NCBI GenBank assembly: GCA_022813625.1
Contig: JAKLMB010000008.1
Coordinates: 1,353,977 to 1,417,976 of the forward strand
Reading direction: 5' to 3'
Source of the DNA: Aaosphaeria pasadenensis
Taxonomy: Eukaryota > Ascomycota > Dothideomycetes > Pleosporales
DNA length: 64,000 nucleotides
Position numbers and translations under genes: made by a program. Below, one piece after another: positions 53,402 to 63,822 of this stretch (positions are counted from its first letter, which is position 1; every line of letters starts with the position of its first letter). Under the pieces are notes generated by a model. The model saw only the letters and a list, made by a program, of their open reading frames with translations. It did no database searches and was not told where the DNA came from.

Positions 53402-54869
53402 TGTTAATTCGCAATATCGGGGATACTAGTGTATGAGCAATTTAGAAGATATTTGAAATCAATGTATCATGTTCCGTCCGTCAGAGATTCCAGTATCATG
53501 GTAACATCGTGGCTCTACGACTCCGGCAAACAACTCTTACAGCCGCGACAAGGCGGGTAAGACTCCGGAGTGCGCGGGAGGAATGACAAGGCAGGCGAAT
53601 GTAGATGATATTTGGCAAGGAATATCGAATGATCAGTAGAGCTTGTTCAATTTCTATATAATATCCTCCACTCCGTGGCGAGAACCACAGCGTAACGAGA
53701 ATAATGATAGGTACTTAGACCTGAAGACGATAAATCATCTCCCACACGTGGGCGTTTGTGCTGCGTGATATACATTCTGACCTTAGGGTTATCCTCTGTC
53801 TTCCGACCACCCACCTCGTGAAAATTACCGTGTCCTTATCATCTCCGCGGTTTTTTTGCGAGGGGCCTGATTTAAACACGTCGCAGGTTTCCACCACCAC
53901 AGATCCACAACGATGCGCATGCGAACCCTCACGATTAGGATTTACTAGTATTCACTCCTGCAACCATGCTATCGCGCTTATAGGCCATCCTCAGCCCTGT
54001 GGCGGCGACACGAGGATGATTCATGCAATCTCGCCACCCCGGTCAGTACCTCCCAATCAGACGATACCCTGGGGGTCAATTTAAAATACCGTCAGCATAC
54101 TTGCCGTAACAAATCTAATCAAAATAGTAAGCAAGCCAAGTCTGTGGCTAATGTCCTTGTGGCGCTGCCTTTCGCCAGTCATGATCGATGAGCTTATTGG
54201 ATGTTGCCCCCCCTGTCGGCACCTGAAGGGAAAGGCATTACACGCACGGACGGTAGTTAAGGTGAAATTGATGATTATGTAACATTCTTGGCAGGAATCA
54301 CTCAGTCATCTCCAAGCACCTGTAGTGATCATCAGACCACCCTCGAAACCATTTCTATCGTAGTCGTAGAACTACTTACCTTGAGTCGCCCTGTTGTGTA
54401 TCATAGGGGCTCGCCACGCTGCGGTAAATCTGTTGCTCAACCTGTACTTCTCTCCGTCTATGTCGCTCTTCCTGAATACATCTGACTTGGTGGCGTAACG
54501 TACAACAACACATACATGGGAAAGGGTAATGCCCATCCAGACACATATAAGACACCCGTCAACTGATTGTTGCTAATACATCGGCACCACAGGCACTTTC
54601 TATGAACCAGCCTCCTCGTGTTGCGCTCCTGTCTATTGGCCCTTGCTCTCGCCCGTTCCTTCGCCGCACGCGCAGCTCGTTCGCCTCGAGAACCTCGTAG
54701 CCCCTATCTCTTTTCGGGACTTGGGTTTCGTCGTTGAACTTCATCAGGAACCGGATGCGGTCTTGCTGAAGGGCACCCTTGACAAGGCAGATTTAGGCTG
54801 GTTCATTTGTCTGGTCTTTTGACCGATACATATTCTCAGGACATTTCTTAAAATTCCAACTTTCACGCA
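53402..54869. other. Non-coding, repeat-derived stretch
   Basis: No supportable gene. 53996-54060 (cagccctgtggcggcgacac…ggtcagtacctccc) resembles 49077-49133 within the TIR element, and a third copy may lie at 57535-57570. Contains a purine/pyrimidine-poor C-run near 54206. Confidence 0.45.
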
Positions 54870-55778
54870 ATGGTCAGGCAAAATCCAAGTCTGTCAGATG
54901 TTGCGTCCGCTCGCGAAAATCTGGAGCAGCGCCTCGATGAAACTACCTTATTGCCTGTATTCCTCGCCCGAGTTCCAGCAAGAATGGAAGCAGCCATCAG
55001 CATGATTGCTGATGGGTCTATCACTTCCAAGTATTTCTTTCACGACCACTCCTTCCGGACGGAGCTTGACCCAACAACCGGCGAGCAGATTCCTGAGACT
55101 GTTTCTCTCCTAGATGATCTGATCGAGATCAATACAAGCAGCCTTCCTGACCTGTCTCTCTTTGGAGAGGGTCAATATAAGAGTGCACAACAGCCGGTGG
55201 AACAGCTTATCGAGGATTTCGATATCGTTCATTCTGTGCTGACTGCATGTCGCAGCGATAGGGCGGACGAGTGGATTCGACAATCAGCGAATGATGTGGA
55301 ACTTATCGCAACAACCTGGAGCGCTTTTGCAAAGAGGTTGACTGCTCTCCAGTTTGAGAGTCCTCCTGGTTTTGTGGACTCAACTTTCCTGCAAGGGTTG
55401 GCTGAACTTGAGAATATACCTCCATTTAAGGCTAGAGCTGCATGTGCTTCGGCTTTGGCTTGCTTAGTGCATGTACTCCACGTAGGCAAGCAATTTGACG
55501 CCTTTGAACGTGCGGTAGGAATAGTACTGGCCACGCCTGATACGGAGCTGATCTGCAATTCAGCATCATCGCTTAAACATATAGAGCTACGCTGGGTTCC
55601 GTATTGCGCGGTCTTTCTTATGAATAAAGCTCGCGCTTCTGATGCTTTCTATGCTCTAACAGCAGCTATCGGCAAAGCAGTAGGCGTGACTGCCAACACA
55701 GTAAAGGAATGGGACGATCGGGGCCGTCTCATGATTGAATTACGTCGGCTTGTTACTAGAAAAGCCCAGGCCAAATGA
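54870..55778 (+). CDS. Hypothetical helical protein
   Basis: Single exon, 302 residues starting MVRQNPSLSDVASARENLEQ. Balanced composition and mostly helical, with an Ala-rich middle (PPFKARAACASALACLVHVL) and a C-terminal FYALTAAIGKAVGVTANTVK. No signal peptide, TM or known domain. No frame damage. Confidence 0.6.
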   Translation: MVRQNPSLSDVASARENLEQRLDETTLLPVFLARVPARMEAAISMIADGSITSKYFFHDHSFRTELDPTTGEQIPETVSLLDDLIEINTSSLPDLSLFGEGQYKSAQQPVEQLIEDFDIVHSVLTACRSDRADEWIRQSANDVELIATTWSAFAKRLTALQFESPPGFVDSTFLQGLAELENIPPFKARAACASALACLVHVLHVGKQFDAFERAVGIVLATPDTELICNSASSLKHIELRWVPYCAVFLMNKARASDAFYALTAAIGKAVGVTANTVKEWDDRGRLMIELRRLVTRKAQAK

Positions 55779-55930
55779 TTAAGATCTCATAAAAATTTAC
55801 CGTGATTTAGTTTTGACCATCTGCAGTAATGTCAACTTGTAACATCTTGTTTAACGGCGTCGCTGAATGATGGCAATCGAAGTAATTAGTAAAGGCGAAG
55901 GGCGAGGGGAGAGTAGTTCAGTACGAGGAT

Positions 55931-56218
55931 TTGGTCGAAGCGCAAAGAGAGCGTGATGCCCAAAACGCCATCAGGGCTGGAAAAGGTGCTAGAAAGTCTA
56001 GTAAGAGGTCTACAGCTTCAACGGCAGTAGATGCTCTCCCGGGTCAGAAGAGGCGTGGCAGGAAGCGCAAGGCTGCTGCATTAGAAATGGGTACATCTGT
56101 GCAACAAGCTAGCAACAGAGAGCCAGGAGCTAAAGTTGCACGCATATATGGAGCGCGAGATAAAGAGAATGAGATAGCCTTAGAGCGATATAGAGTCCCG
56201 GTTGCGAAGATGTACTGA
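55931..56218 (+). pseudogene. C-terminal remnant of a pogo/Fot1-type transposase
   Basis: The frame begins in AQRERDAQNAIRAGKGARKS, goes through a basic KRRGRKRKAAALE segment, and ends RYRVPVAKMY at a stop. The combination of a charged Ala-rich helix, the GRKRK tract and a terminal PVA(R/K)MY is the usual C-terminal tail of fungal DDE/CENP-B (pogo, Fot1) transposases. The catalytic domain is absent upstream. A second copy of the tail is at about 59915-60030. Confidence 0.6.
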
Positions 56219-56890
56219 TAATTAGAAGGTAATGCATCCACGGGCGTTGTTGGCATCGACTGAACACTAGACACAACAATTAGACAAACACTTAGACTCA
56301 TCATTGCAAGCTTCTGAACTTTCTTACCGTCATCCTTTTGCAGTTGCTGAGCAGTAAGCCATCATAAGTTGAAGAAGGGTGCAAAAATTGTCGTCAGCAA
56401 TCGATTGGTGAGGACTGGTAAATTACGGCAAGATTATTATGTAAGGGCTTGGCCAGGTCGAGAGGGAATCAGAATTCTCAAGCTAAATCCGGCAGGTACC
56501 GATCAACGTGGCGATAATGCATGAATCATCCTTCCGAGGCTGCTACAGAGCGAGTAGTGGCCTATCAGCGTAATGGTAAGGCTCTATGACTTACAGTAAG
56601 TACTACCTTATAGAGAATATAATAATAATAAGGGGCTAGGTGGTAGATAAATGTTGGATGGTCTCTGGATTATTATAAAATAATGCCTCTGCTTGATTAG
56701 GTGCGGAGGCGACTATAGAATCTGTAATTTTTAATAAGCTACTATTAGGAGGGTAATATAGGCACACTAGCACATAAATTAAATAACAGAATATAAGTTC
56801 TACAGCGTGGAAAGAATTCTTTCTACTTTTGGATAGAAGTACCTACTACTTTTCTCGTTACACAGTAGTTCTCGCAACGTAGTGGGAGAT
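56095..56890 (+). repeat. Copy A of a duplicated transposon-derived segment
   Basis: Matches 59915-60260 in four blocks: the transposase tail, ccggcaggtaccgatcaacg (about 56494), tctacagcgtggaaagaatt with ctttctacttttgg (about 56800), and gatagaagtacctactac with gttctcgcaacgtag. Copy A is longer (about 800 bp), so copy B has lost internal sequence. Confidence 0.7.
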
Positions 56891-56955
56891 CTTAACTATA
56901 TAAGTACCACCTAACTACTCACGGGCATTTATCTTCACTGTCCTTTATTGAAACC

Positions 56956-57378
56956 ATGCTACACAACAATGGGCCTGCAACACTAGAATTTGACGGCGGG
57001 TATGAAAATGTTACTCTTACTGTTTACATTGCTCCACGCAATGGCAACATCACAAAGGAATCAATCAAAAGTCTCCCAAGCAACAAGATCAAAATTAAAA
57101 TGAAAGACATCCCTTTCCACTTCCGTTGCACCTGCATTGTCGGCAGATATTCCGATGATTCTGTATATTATTCCCCGGCGAACTGCTGTGAAAAGCACCA
57201 TTATTTGATGGAGCAGAAAACGATCTTCAAGAAATCACATAGTAAATGGAATATTGATGTGAGGGGAGAGCCTAACACGCATAGGAAGTGTTTTACCTGG
57301 ACAAAGGGTGTTATTCCCTGGTGGAACAGGTGGAGTGTAGTGTGCTTGGATGTTCAACAGAAAGAATACATGAAATAA
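56956..57378 (+). CDS. Small hypothetical protein
   Basis: 140 residues from ATG 56956 (MLHNNGPATLEFDGGYENVT), about 58 bp after a ctatataag box. Six cysteines (CTC, CC, KCF, VVC) but no signal peptide. Contains IKIKMKDIPFHFRCTCIVGR. Its promoter lies immediately downstream of copy A of the duplicated segment. No family recognised. Confidence 0.5.
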   Translation: MLHNNGPATLEFDGGYENVTLTVYIAPRNGNITKESIKSLPSNKIKIKMKDIPFHFRCTCIVGRYSDDSVYYSPANCCEKHHYLMEQKTIFKKSHSKWNIDVRGEPNTHRKCFTWTKGVIPWWNRWSVVCLDVQQKEYMK

Positions 57379-57979
57379 TTAAGAAATAAAAACGTTAATT
57401 ACTCCTTACATACAAAAATTACCCTAATCCTGCTCAAACAACATTACTGTAACAAGCTTGTTTTACGATCGATCAAACCCTTCTAAATGCTCTTGTGTGC
57501 GTGCTACTCTTAATTATCTTACCTGTCTATATCCTTACCACAGCGGTCGGTACTTCAGATAACTACTGGCTAACTAGCGGGATTGATATATGTCAGCATC
57601 GTACGCAAACAGGACAAACAGCCCAAGCCATAATGTAGCCATCTGGAAGCATAGTAAACTGGGCCCTCGTCTCTAAGTCAGAGTTCTGTGCCCAGATGGC
57701 TCTAGAATGGAGCGGCTCTATATCGAACATCTTTAAGGTAGGCCGGCATACCGTCGTAAAGCAACTAATCAAAGAGTTCTTCTGCATACGAAAAATTAAC
57801 AACCATGATCCACTAACGAACATATACTTATGATGAGTCTTGTCAAGTGTCCAAACACGTGAGGTGACCTATGTCAAATCCCTGCACAGTGCGCAGGTCC
57901 GCGAGAGGCAAATTCTCTCGTTGACGGCCTAGCATCGTACTTGTAAGATAACGTGCCATACCCCCCCCCCTTGTAATTG
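57379..57979. other. Intergenic, no gene seen
   Basis: Contains a run of ten C at 57961-57970, only 9 bp before the next start codon, and a stretch near 57540 resembling the dispersed repeat at 49110-49180. Confidence 0.45.
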
Positions 57980-59010
57980 ATGGGGGTGCTACTTAAACTA
58001 CCCGCCGAGCTGGTTCTCTCCATAGCAGACTACCTAGAACCGGCAGATATCAACGCTTTTGCGCGAGTCGACCCCACTCTCTACGACCTACTTTGCGATT
58101 GCCTCTATCGACACAACCTACAGCATCAGAACGGCTCGGGCCTTCTACGAGCCTCTAAGAGAGGTTTCGAGCGAGTAGTAAAGAGGTTCTTACAACTGGC
58201 CAAGGATGACAAAACTGAAAGGACATATGAGATTTTCCGGAGTGCAATGTTCGTTGCAGATGGCGCAAAGCACAGAGGGGTAGTGAAACTATTGCTCCGC
58301 GACAGGATTGAGGGGGACATCAGAATGGCTGCATATTGCAGTTTTCTATTAGTGGTGGATATTCTACTAGAGAATAACAACGACCCTACAGCAAAGAGCC
58401 AGCTATATACGCAGGCTCTTTCTTCAGCCTTCTGCGGCGCCGGATTCGCGACGATAAAGCATCTTCTAAGGATGAAGATCGACATTGATACCCAGGACGG
58501 CGAAGTGTTGAGAGAAGCGTTGACAAACTTCAACTGTGCTTCCTCGACCCGGACCTAGTAAAGCTACTCCTCGATAAGATTGCTCTTCTCCCCAACACAC
58601 CTGCGCTAGACAAAATATATGGCAAACTCATCGTCGAATTATCAGATCAAGATCAATACTCCGAGCCAACATTACAGCGAGTGTTGGCAAACCCTGCATC
58701 TACAAACGCCCAAAACACATGTCTACTGAAGGCCATTGAACAGCCTTTCAAGTGGAGAGTCCAGGTGGGCATTGCAAAGCTGCTGCTACAGAAAAACATT
58801 GCTAGCCCTGAGGAACAGGCTAAGCTGTACCGTAAAGCGCTTGTAAAAGCAGCTTATTACAACAGCAAAGAGATCGTAGAGCTGGTCCTCAGGGAGTCTA
58901 GTGCCTCATTACGAAAGTGCGATGTTCAGGATGCTTTGGACGGGATAAAACAACGGCACACTACTGGTGTTGCAGGGCAACTGCGGAAAAGACTAGCACA
59001 AATGAACTAG
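57980..59010 (+). pseudogene. F-box/ankyrin-like protein gene with one frameshift
   Basis: The frame from ATG 57980 (GVLLKLPAELVLSIADYLEP, an F-box) runs through ankyrin-like helices (RASKRGFERVVKRFLQLA, HRGVVKLLLRDRI, FATIKHLLRMKIDIDTQDG) and stops at 58558. A second frame, open from about 58520 to 59010, continues the ankyrin-like pattern (DPDLVKLLLDKI, VGIAKLLLQKNI, SKEIVELVLRESS). A +/-1 shift near 58515-58525 joins them; I found no intron that fits. It is either a recent pseudogene or a sequencing indel. Total length would be about 345 residues. The 46-bp palindrome begins 10 bp after its stop. Confidence 0.6.
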
Positions 59011-59020
59011 ATGCTGCCAT

Positions 59021-59066
59021 GTTCTGTCCTATCCCCCCCAATCGATTGGGGGGGATAGGGCAGAAC
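59021..59066. repeat. 46-bp near-perfect palindrome with C7/G7 arms
   Basis: gttctgtcctatccccccca followed by its inverted copy centred on ATCGAT; one mismatch (T/G at 59027/59060) and no loop. As RNA it would form a hairpin of 20+ pairs. It lies 10 bp past the stop of the F-box/ankyrin gene. Confidence 0.9.
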
Positions 59067-59151
59067 TGTGTAGTCCGGCTTACCAGCATATTGTTCTTTG
59101 CATATGTGAACGGTTGCTCATCTGTTTCTTTATTGAAATACCCTCACCGCG

Positions 59152-59775
59152 ATGGATAAACTTCCAACAAAACTTATTCTGGTTATATGCAAGCACCTAC
59201 ATTATCGATCCGATTACGCAAGTCTTTGTGCCGTTAGCAAAGATTTGGAGACAAAATGTACATCAGGGCAGAAGGAACGTCAGGCCTTGTTCCGTCAATT
59301 TTTTACAAAGGAACGTTGGCATGCAAGCGACGCGGCTAAAGTTATCCTGGAACATTTCACAACTCGACCAGTAACCATGCTTGTTTTATATCAAGCCGTG
59401 CTACCCCAGCAGCCATTGGCATTGACAACATTTGGACGGCGAGTCGTAGAACTCTATGGGGAAACCGGCCAGACTGAATATGGATTGAATATTTTGGAAG
59501 CTATCTGGCGATACTGGACTCCATATAGCGTCCATGAGCTGATGATAGGGCTGGGGATGAGGCTGGCGACCATGTACGAGAAAAGCGAGCGGCAAGAGGA
59601 TGCATTGATGGTTTTAGAAGCTATCTGGCGAGACTGGACTCGAAATGGTGCCCAGGAGCAGGCGGTAGAGCCGGGGATGAGGCTGGCGACCATGTACGAG
59701 AATAACGAGCAGCAAGAGGATAGACTGAGGGTTTTATCAGCTCTGGCAAAGTTAGACTACACTGAGGAGGGTTGA
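59152..59775 (+). CDS. F-box-like protein with duplicated TPR-like unit
   Basis: 207 residues. MDKLPTKLILVICKHLHYRS followed by SLCAVSKDLETKC is a short F-box. The C-terminal part has a 42-residue unit (ILEAIWRYWTPYSVHELMIG…EDALMV) repeated in tandem with strong DNA identity (about 59500-59740, period 126 bp), resembling TPR helices of the kind seen in fungal NB-TPR proteins. The near-identity of the repeats suggests recent duplication. Single exon; ends LDYTEEG. Confidence 0.6.
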   Translation: MDKLPTKLILVICKHLHYRSDYASLCAVSKDLETKCTSGQKERQALFRQFFTKERWHASDAAKVILEHFTTRPVTMLVLYQAVLPQQPLALTTFGRRVVELYGETGQTEYGLNILEAIWRYWTPYSVHELMIGLGMRLATMYEKSERQEDALMVLEAIWRDWTRNGAQEQAVEPGMRLATMYENNEQQEDRLRVLSALAKLDYTEEG

Positions 59776-59914
59776 CCAGATATCTTTGAATGCTGGTACA
59801 GATAGACCGTAGGTAGGTGTATGTAACTGGTCGTTGTTGACTGGGCATATCGACCTGATTAAGGTTTCAAAAGAAGTTTAAAGACAACCAAAAGTAAGCA
59901 ACCAATCGTGATTA

Positions 59915-60260
59915 CGCGGAGCTAGCAACGGAGAGCCAGCTCAAGTTGCACGGATAAATGGAGCGCGATATGAGGAGAATGTGGTTGCCTCAGCGCGATA
60001 TAGAGTCCCGTCTGGGAAGATGTACTGATATTCAGAAGGTAAAACCTTTACGGACGTTAGCGGGCTAGACACAAGAAGAACAAGCTTAGAATCATCACAA
60101 GCCCAAGCAAACTCCGGCAGGTACCGGTCAACGCGGCGACATTGCATCATCCTTCCACTTAATTAGGTGCAGATTTCTACAGCGTAGAAAGAGTTCTTTC
60201 TACTTTTTGATAGAAGTACCTACTATTTGTCTCGTCACAGTGGTTCTCGCAACCTAGGGA
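59915..60260 (+). repeat. Copy B of the duplicated transposon-derived segment
   Basis: Includes a transposase tail fragment (ARYRVPSGKMY before a stop), ccggcaggtaccggtcaacg, tctacagcgtagaaagagtt and gatagaagtacctactattt, in the same order as 56095-56890 but shortened. It ends about 40 bp before the gene at 60303, as copy A ends 66 bp before the gene at 56956. Confidence 0.7.
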
Positions 60261-60302
60261 ATATTACACGCACGCACGCATTGAGTTTCGTCTTCAACTA
60301 CA

Positions 60303-60969
60303 ATGCGTGCAAGTAACCTCGAAAGACAGAAATGGAGGAGCAGGTGCCGAGAAGAGTTGTCACGCCATATCCGTAAATATCCTCTTCACGTAACAGAAAC
60401 TATCACTACTAAGATAGGTAGGAGCTCGACTTGGAATTACTATCGAGCCAGCCCAAGTTCGACTTCTTCCACGCTCAGACGACCCCTACCGTTGGCACTC
60501 AGTACCTGAGAAGCAACACTTGTTCTCTAAGAATCTTAGTGATCATTCAATTGGGGCGTACAAAAGTCTCTGTAGTGGCATAGGAAAGACCTTTGAGGCT
60601 GTTCGTCCTGACGAATGGAGCACTATGCGCAACGGAGATGATATAGAGGCCGTTTTAGGAACCTCTATGTTACCAACAGAAGCAGACATTAGCTTTACTG
60701 GCAAGATATCGCGGCTCCAAACAGAAAATTCAGACCTAAAGGCAGAACTTGAAACGTGTAAAAGTAATCTCTGTATAGAGCAACAGAAGCGATTAGACTT
60801 GGAAAACACTATTAACTGTTTACAGCTAGAAATAGTGCAGACTCAAGCATATCTAGAAGAGAGTTTGAAGGCTGTTGAAAGCTATACAACAGTGCGTCAC
60901 CGTCATTTAGATGCCCTGCATCAAGTGCTCCCCATACTTGAGGGGTTAAGGCAGGACCATCTCGGATAA
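60303..60969 (+). CDS. Hypothetical protein with C-terminal coiled coil
   Basis: Two exons: 60303-60417 and 60452 (or 60458)-60969. Both acceptors keep frame; the intron is short (34 or 40 nt). About 210 residues. N-terminus basic (MRASNLERQKWRSRCREELS), then LPRSDDPYRWHSVPEKQHLF, and a coiled coil (ISRLQTENSDLKAELETCKS, LENTINCLQLEIVQ). No domain recognised. Confidence 0.5.
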
Positions 60970-61707
60970 AAAAATAGAATTGTGAGAAAGGCAAAGTCTG
61001 GTAAGGAAGCAGGGTCAGATACGCGTTTTTGTATCTAAAAATATGGTTGTGGAACATCGAATAATATCACCCGCTTCCTGCATCTGATATTTCCGTCGCT
61101 TGTGTCTCCCAAACCTCACTACCATACCGACTCCAACACCTCACCTAGACTCGGCTTCTCTATGCGAAGAGCATCTATTGAATCTTCTTCTCGCCACTAT
61201 AATAAATCTAACCACAAACTAGCCCGCGGCTCCTCCGAGACAGTGATGGCCGCGAGCCTGGCCTGCCGCGCTAGCACGTCGGATAGGCGGCTACGAAAAC
61301 TAGAGGGCGGAGAGGAAAGTATCAGATCAGAGAAGCTGCAGGAAGCTGCCAAAGTGGTCCTGCGAGATGAAGGTTGTCGTACGGACAGGCCCGCTCGTTG
61401 CGCCAAGTTGCAGACAACAACCACGAGCATGATGGATTTAGAAGGTTTTGTCCTCTACCCGCGCGTGTCAGCCTTCCTTGTTACACGATCAGATGTTGTT
61501 CTGTTGTAGGACTTGCGCTACAAGGACGGACTCGGTTAAATTGTTTCGTGGACACTTCCGTGCCAGCCTAGCCGCGTTCTAAATCTGTTGGCATGACAAC
61601 CCCTGGTTCAGCGCGTCATCCAAGTCGCAACACAGCTATACTTACAAGCCAACGCCATCAACCACATTATTTATACAATCATATCCCCATAACCATTGAT
61701 ACGATAC
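60970..61707. other. Intergenic, only a weak ORF
   Basis: An ORF at 61102-61509 begins at GTG and overlaps frames on both strands with skewed Ser/Arg content; not called. Confidence 0.35.
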
Positions 61708-63043
61708 ATGTCTTGCGAGTCTTTCCGACCCCGATCGAAGTATAATGCCCCTTCGCACGAAGATAGGGGGCAGAATCTCCCAACAGACCTCAACTACAAG
61801 GTTTACCTACGTCATCCGGGCTACGACGACACGGGCAACATCCTGTTGGCTCTTCCAGCCCTAGATCATCCCGGAGGCGGCATTCACCACGAGACGGCAC
61901 GGATAGCGTGTGCTATTCTTGCCAACAACAGGTGGGAGGGTTTCTTGACGGAATCAAGGGCAGGGCGCCCTACTCAGGTGGATTCGGATGGCATTCTGCG
62001 GGGAAGGAATTATTATTTCCGCGTTTCCCATGAGGTAGCAGACGGTAAATAATCAGAGAGATCCTACATATGTATGCTTGACTGACGTAGCCATCTCAGC
62101 GAAATATGCCGTTGTTCCGTCCTTTAGTCACTGGCGCTTTCCTCATGATAACCTGCCTCAGTCATGGACGTTGTGCGAACCTGCAAAGTTCCCTCTTGAT
62201 AGACAGCTACCTCGTCAAAGCAGTCTTGCCGAAGCCACGCTAGCTCGCGACATCTCTTGCCGCATTACACGTCATATCGAGGGAACAGAACACGCGCATC
62301 TAGTCCCACGGAGTGAGGAACGCTGGTTCAGCGAGAACGGCATGTTTCGATACACCAATCAGCAGCGTCCGGGATCAGAACCAGTCGATGATGCTCAAAA
62401 CGCTATGCTGCTTCGCTCTGACGTTCACACAATCTTTGATCAGAAACGATTTGCTGTGGTTCCTAAGAGTTCTACCCTCGTTATACATGTAATAGCCCCT
62501 GGGTCTTCACTTGAGCTTATAAATCTCTACCACAACGTTGCTCTGCAACCTCTTGTAGGTGTTGCGATCCAGTACATTCTAGCTCGATTTGCATGGACTG
62601 TCTTTGCACAGTCTATTAACTTTATACAACAGGGCTTGAAGCGAAGCCTTTGCATATGCATTGGTGATGGAGAGACGAGTACTAAGGACTTTTCGGGCGA
62701 ACAATGCAGGCAATTGTTCTCTTCAGGACCCAAATCTCGTAGCCAGAGTCCACGAAAACGGCAACGTGATACATTTGTAATGCCGTCAGAAGATCAGGAA
62801 GATACTGAAGAGCAATTCCGGGGTCGTAAAAGGAGACGTAGCTCACATTCCCCACCACAAGTTGGTTTATGGAATGGGTTATGGACAATGTCACAAGATA
62901 CAATACCGGACACAGATACTGAAGACGAGGACGGTGCATTAGATATCTGTATTGACGGGGGAAAGCATTCGAAAAGACAGTGTTTAGAAGGGCATTGTCA
63001 CGAGATTGATGTCAATCCGCAGGATCAAGTGCAACTTTTCTAA
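61708..63043 (+). CDS. HNH_2-type endonuclease-domain protein
   Basis: Two exons, 61708-62044 and 62091-63043, intron 46 nt, 429 residues. The N-terminal part (NYKVYLRHPGYDDTGNILLA…RIACAILANNRWEGFLTESR) is typical for these fungal proteins. The HNH_2 domain follows: CRITRHIEGTEHAHLVPRSE, then DDAQNAMLLRSDVHTIFDQK and RFAVVP. The HAH, N and H residues of the motif are present; the usual first Cys is kept, so the metal site may be intact. C-terminal region is disordered with bipartite basic NLS-like segments (SPRKRQRD, RGRKRRRSS). Role unknown; such proteins are abundant and variable in ascomycete accessory regions. Confidence 0.8.
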
Positions 63044-63822
63044 TTACTTTATGAATTAGCTCATTTGTCCTCCGGGTGAGGCTAACGACAATATTGCCTT
63101 GTACTAGTTAAGGTCTGGACAAATGATTCATTAAAACTTCCTTCTCAATCTTCTCTTGCAGATGCATTCCGTATGGCAGGCTAAATTATCTTGGCTACTT
63201 CCGGTATGTTCCTAAACATCCCTACAGTGCCCTTTAACATCATTAAGAGGCATTCAAATAGGATCAAGTATCTCATCTTCTATAGTGAAGATCATAGAGA
63301 CTGTACCGTGTAACTAGAAGTTTGGCTTGCCCTGATTGTGAAGTAGAGGTTCTGCGATCTCCTGTCGGAAAATCTCTGCTGCTGGCGGTGATCTGTACGG
63401 GATATCGAGATCCTTTCTACAAAGGCTATTGCTTGAACGGCTGGCTTTTGTTTCTGGTAAGCCCATAAAATGCGTACGTATAGGCAAAGAGGCCGCCGCA
63501 ACGTCGAGAATGCCGTCGGCATTGCCATACGGCGGCGCACCTGGGAAATCATGCTTATTACTAAAAGGCTGGCGTGATTAAGACCTACGGCGCGCGCCGG
63601 GTCCAACGCCACCGGAAGTGCAGTCGGCCGTCGAGAAATTGCCTATGAACCCGTTAAGCCGGCGCGCATTGAGGAGTTTTCGGAGGAGTTCTCAGTACCG
63701 CGAATTGCTCTTCTGCGCTAGAGACACTCATCATGCTCGCCCTAATGTAATATCGTGGCGCTCTACGAATCTGGCAGCGGATAGTAGAGATAAGAATGCA
63801 CTCAATATTGTCGCGATGTACA
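63044..63822. other. Intergenic, no convincing gene
   Basis: Short ORFs at 63292-63612 (minus) and 63618-63827 (plus) have no recognisable features. Confidence 0.35.

Noticed and set aside
61102..61509. 135-codon ORF starting at GTG
   Set aside because: No ATG, skewed Ser/Arg composition, and competing ORFs on both strands.
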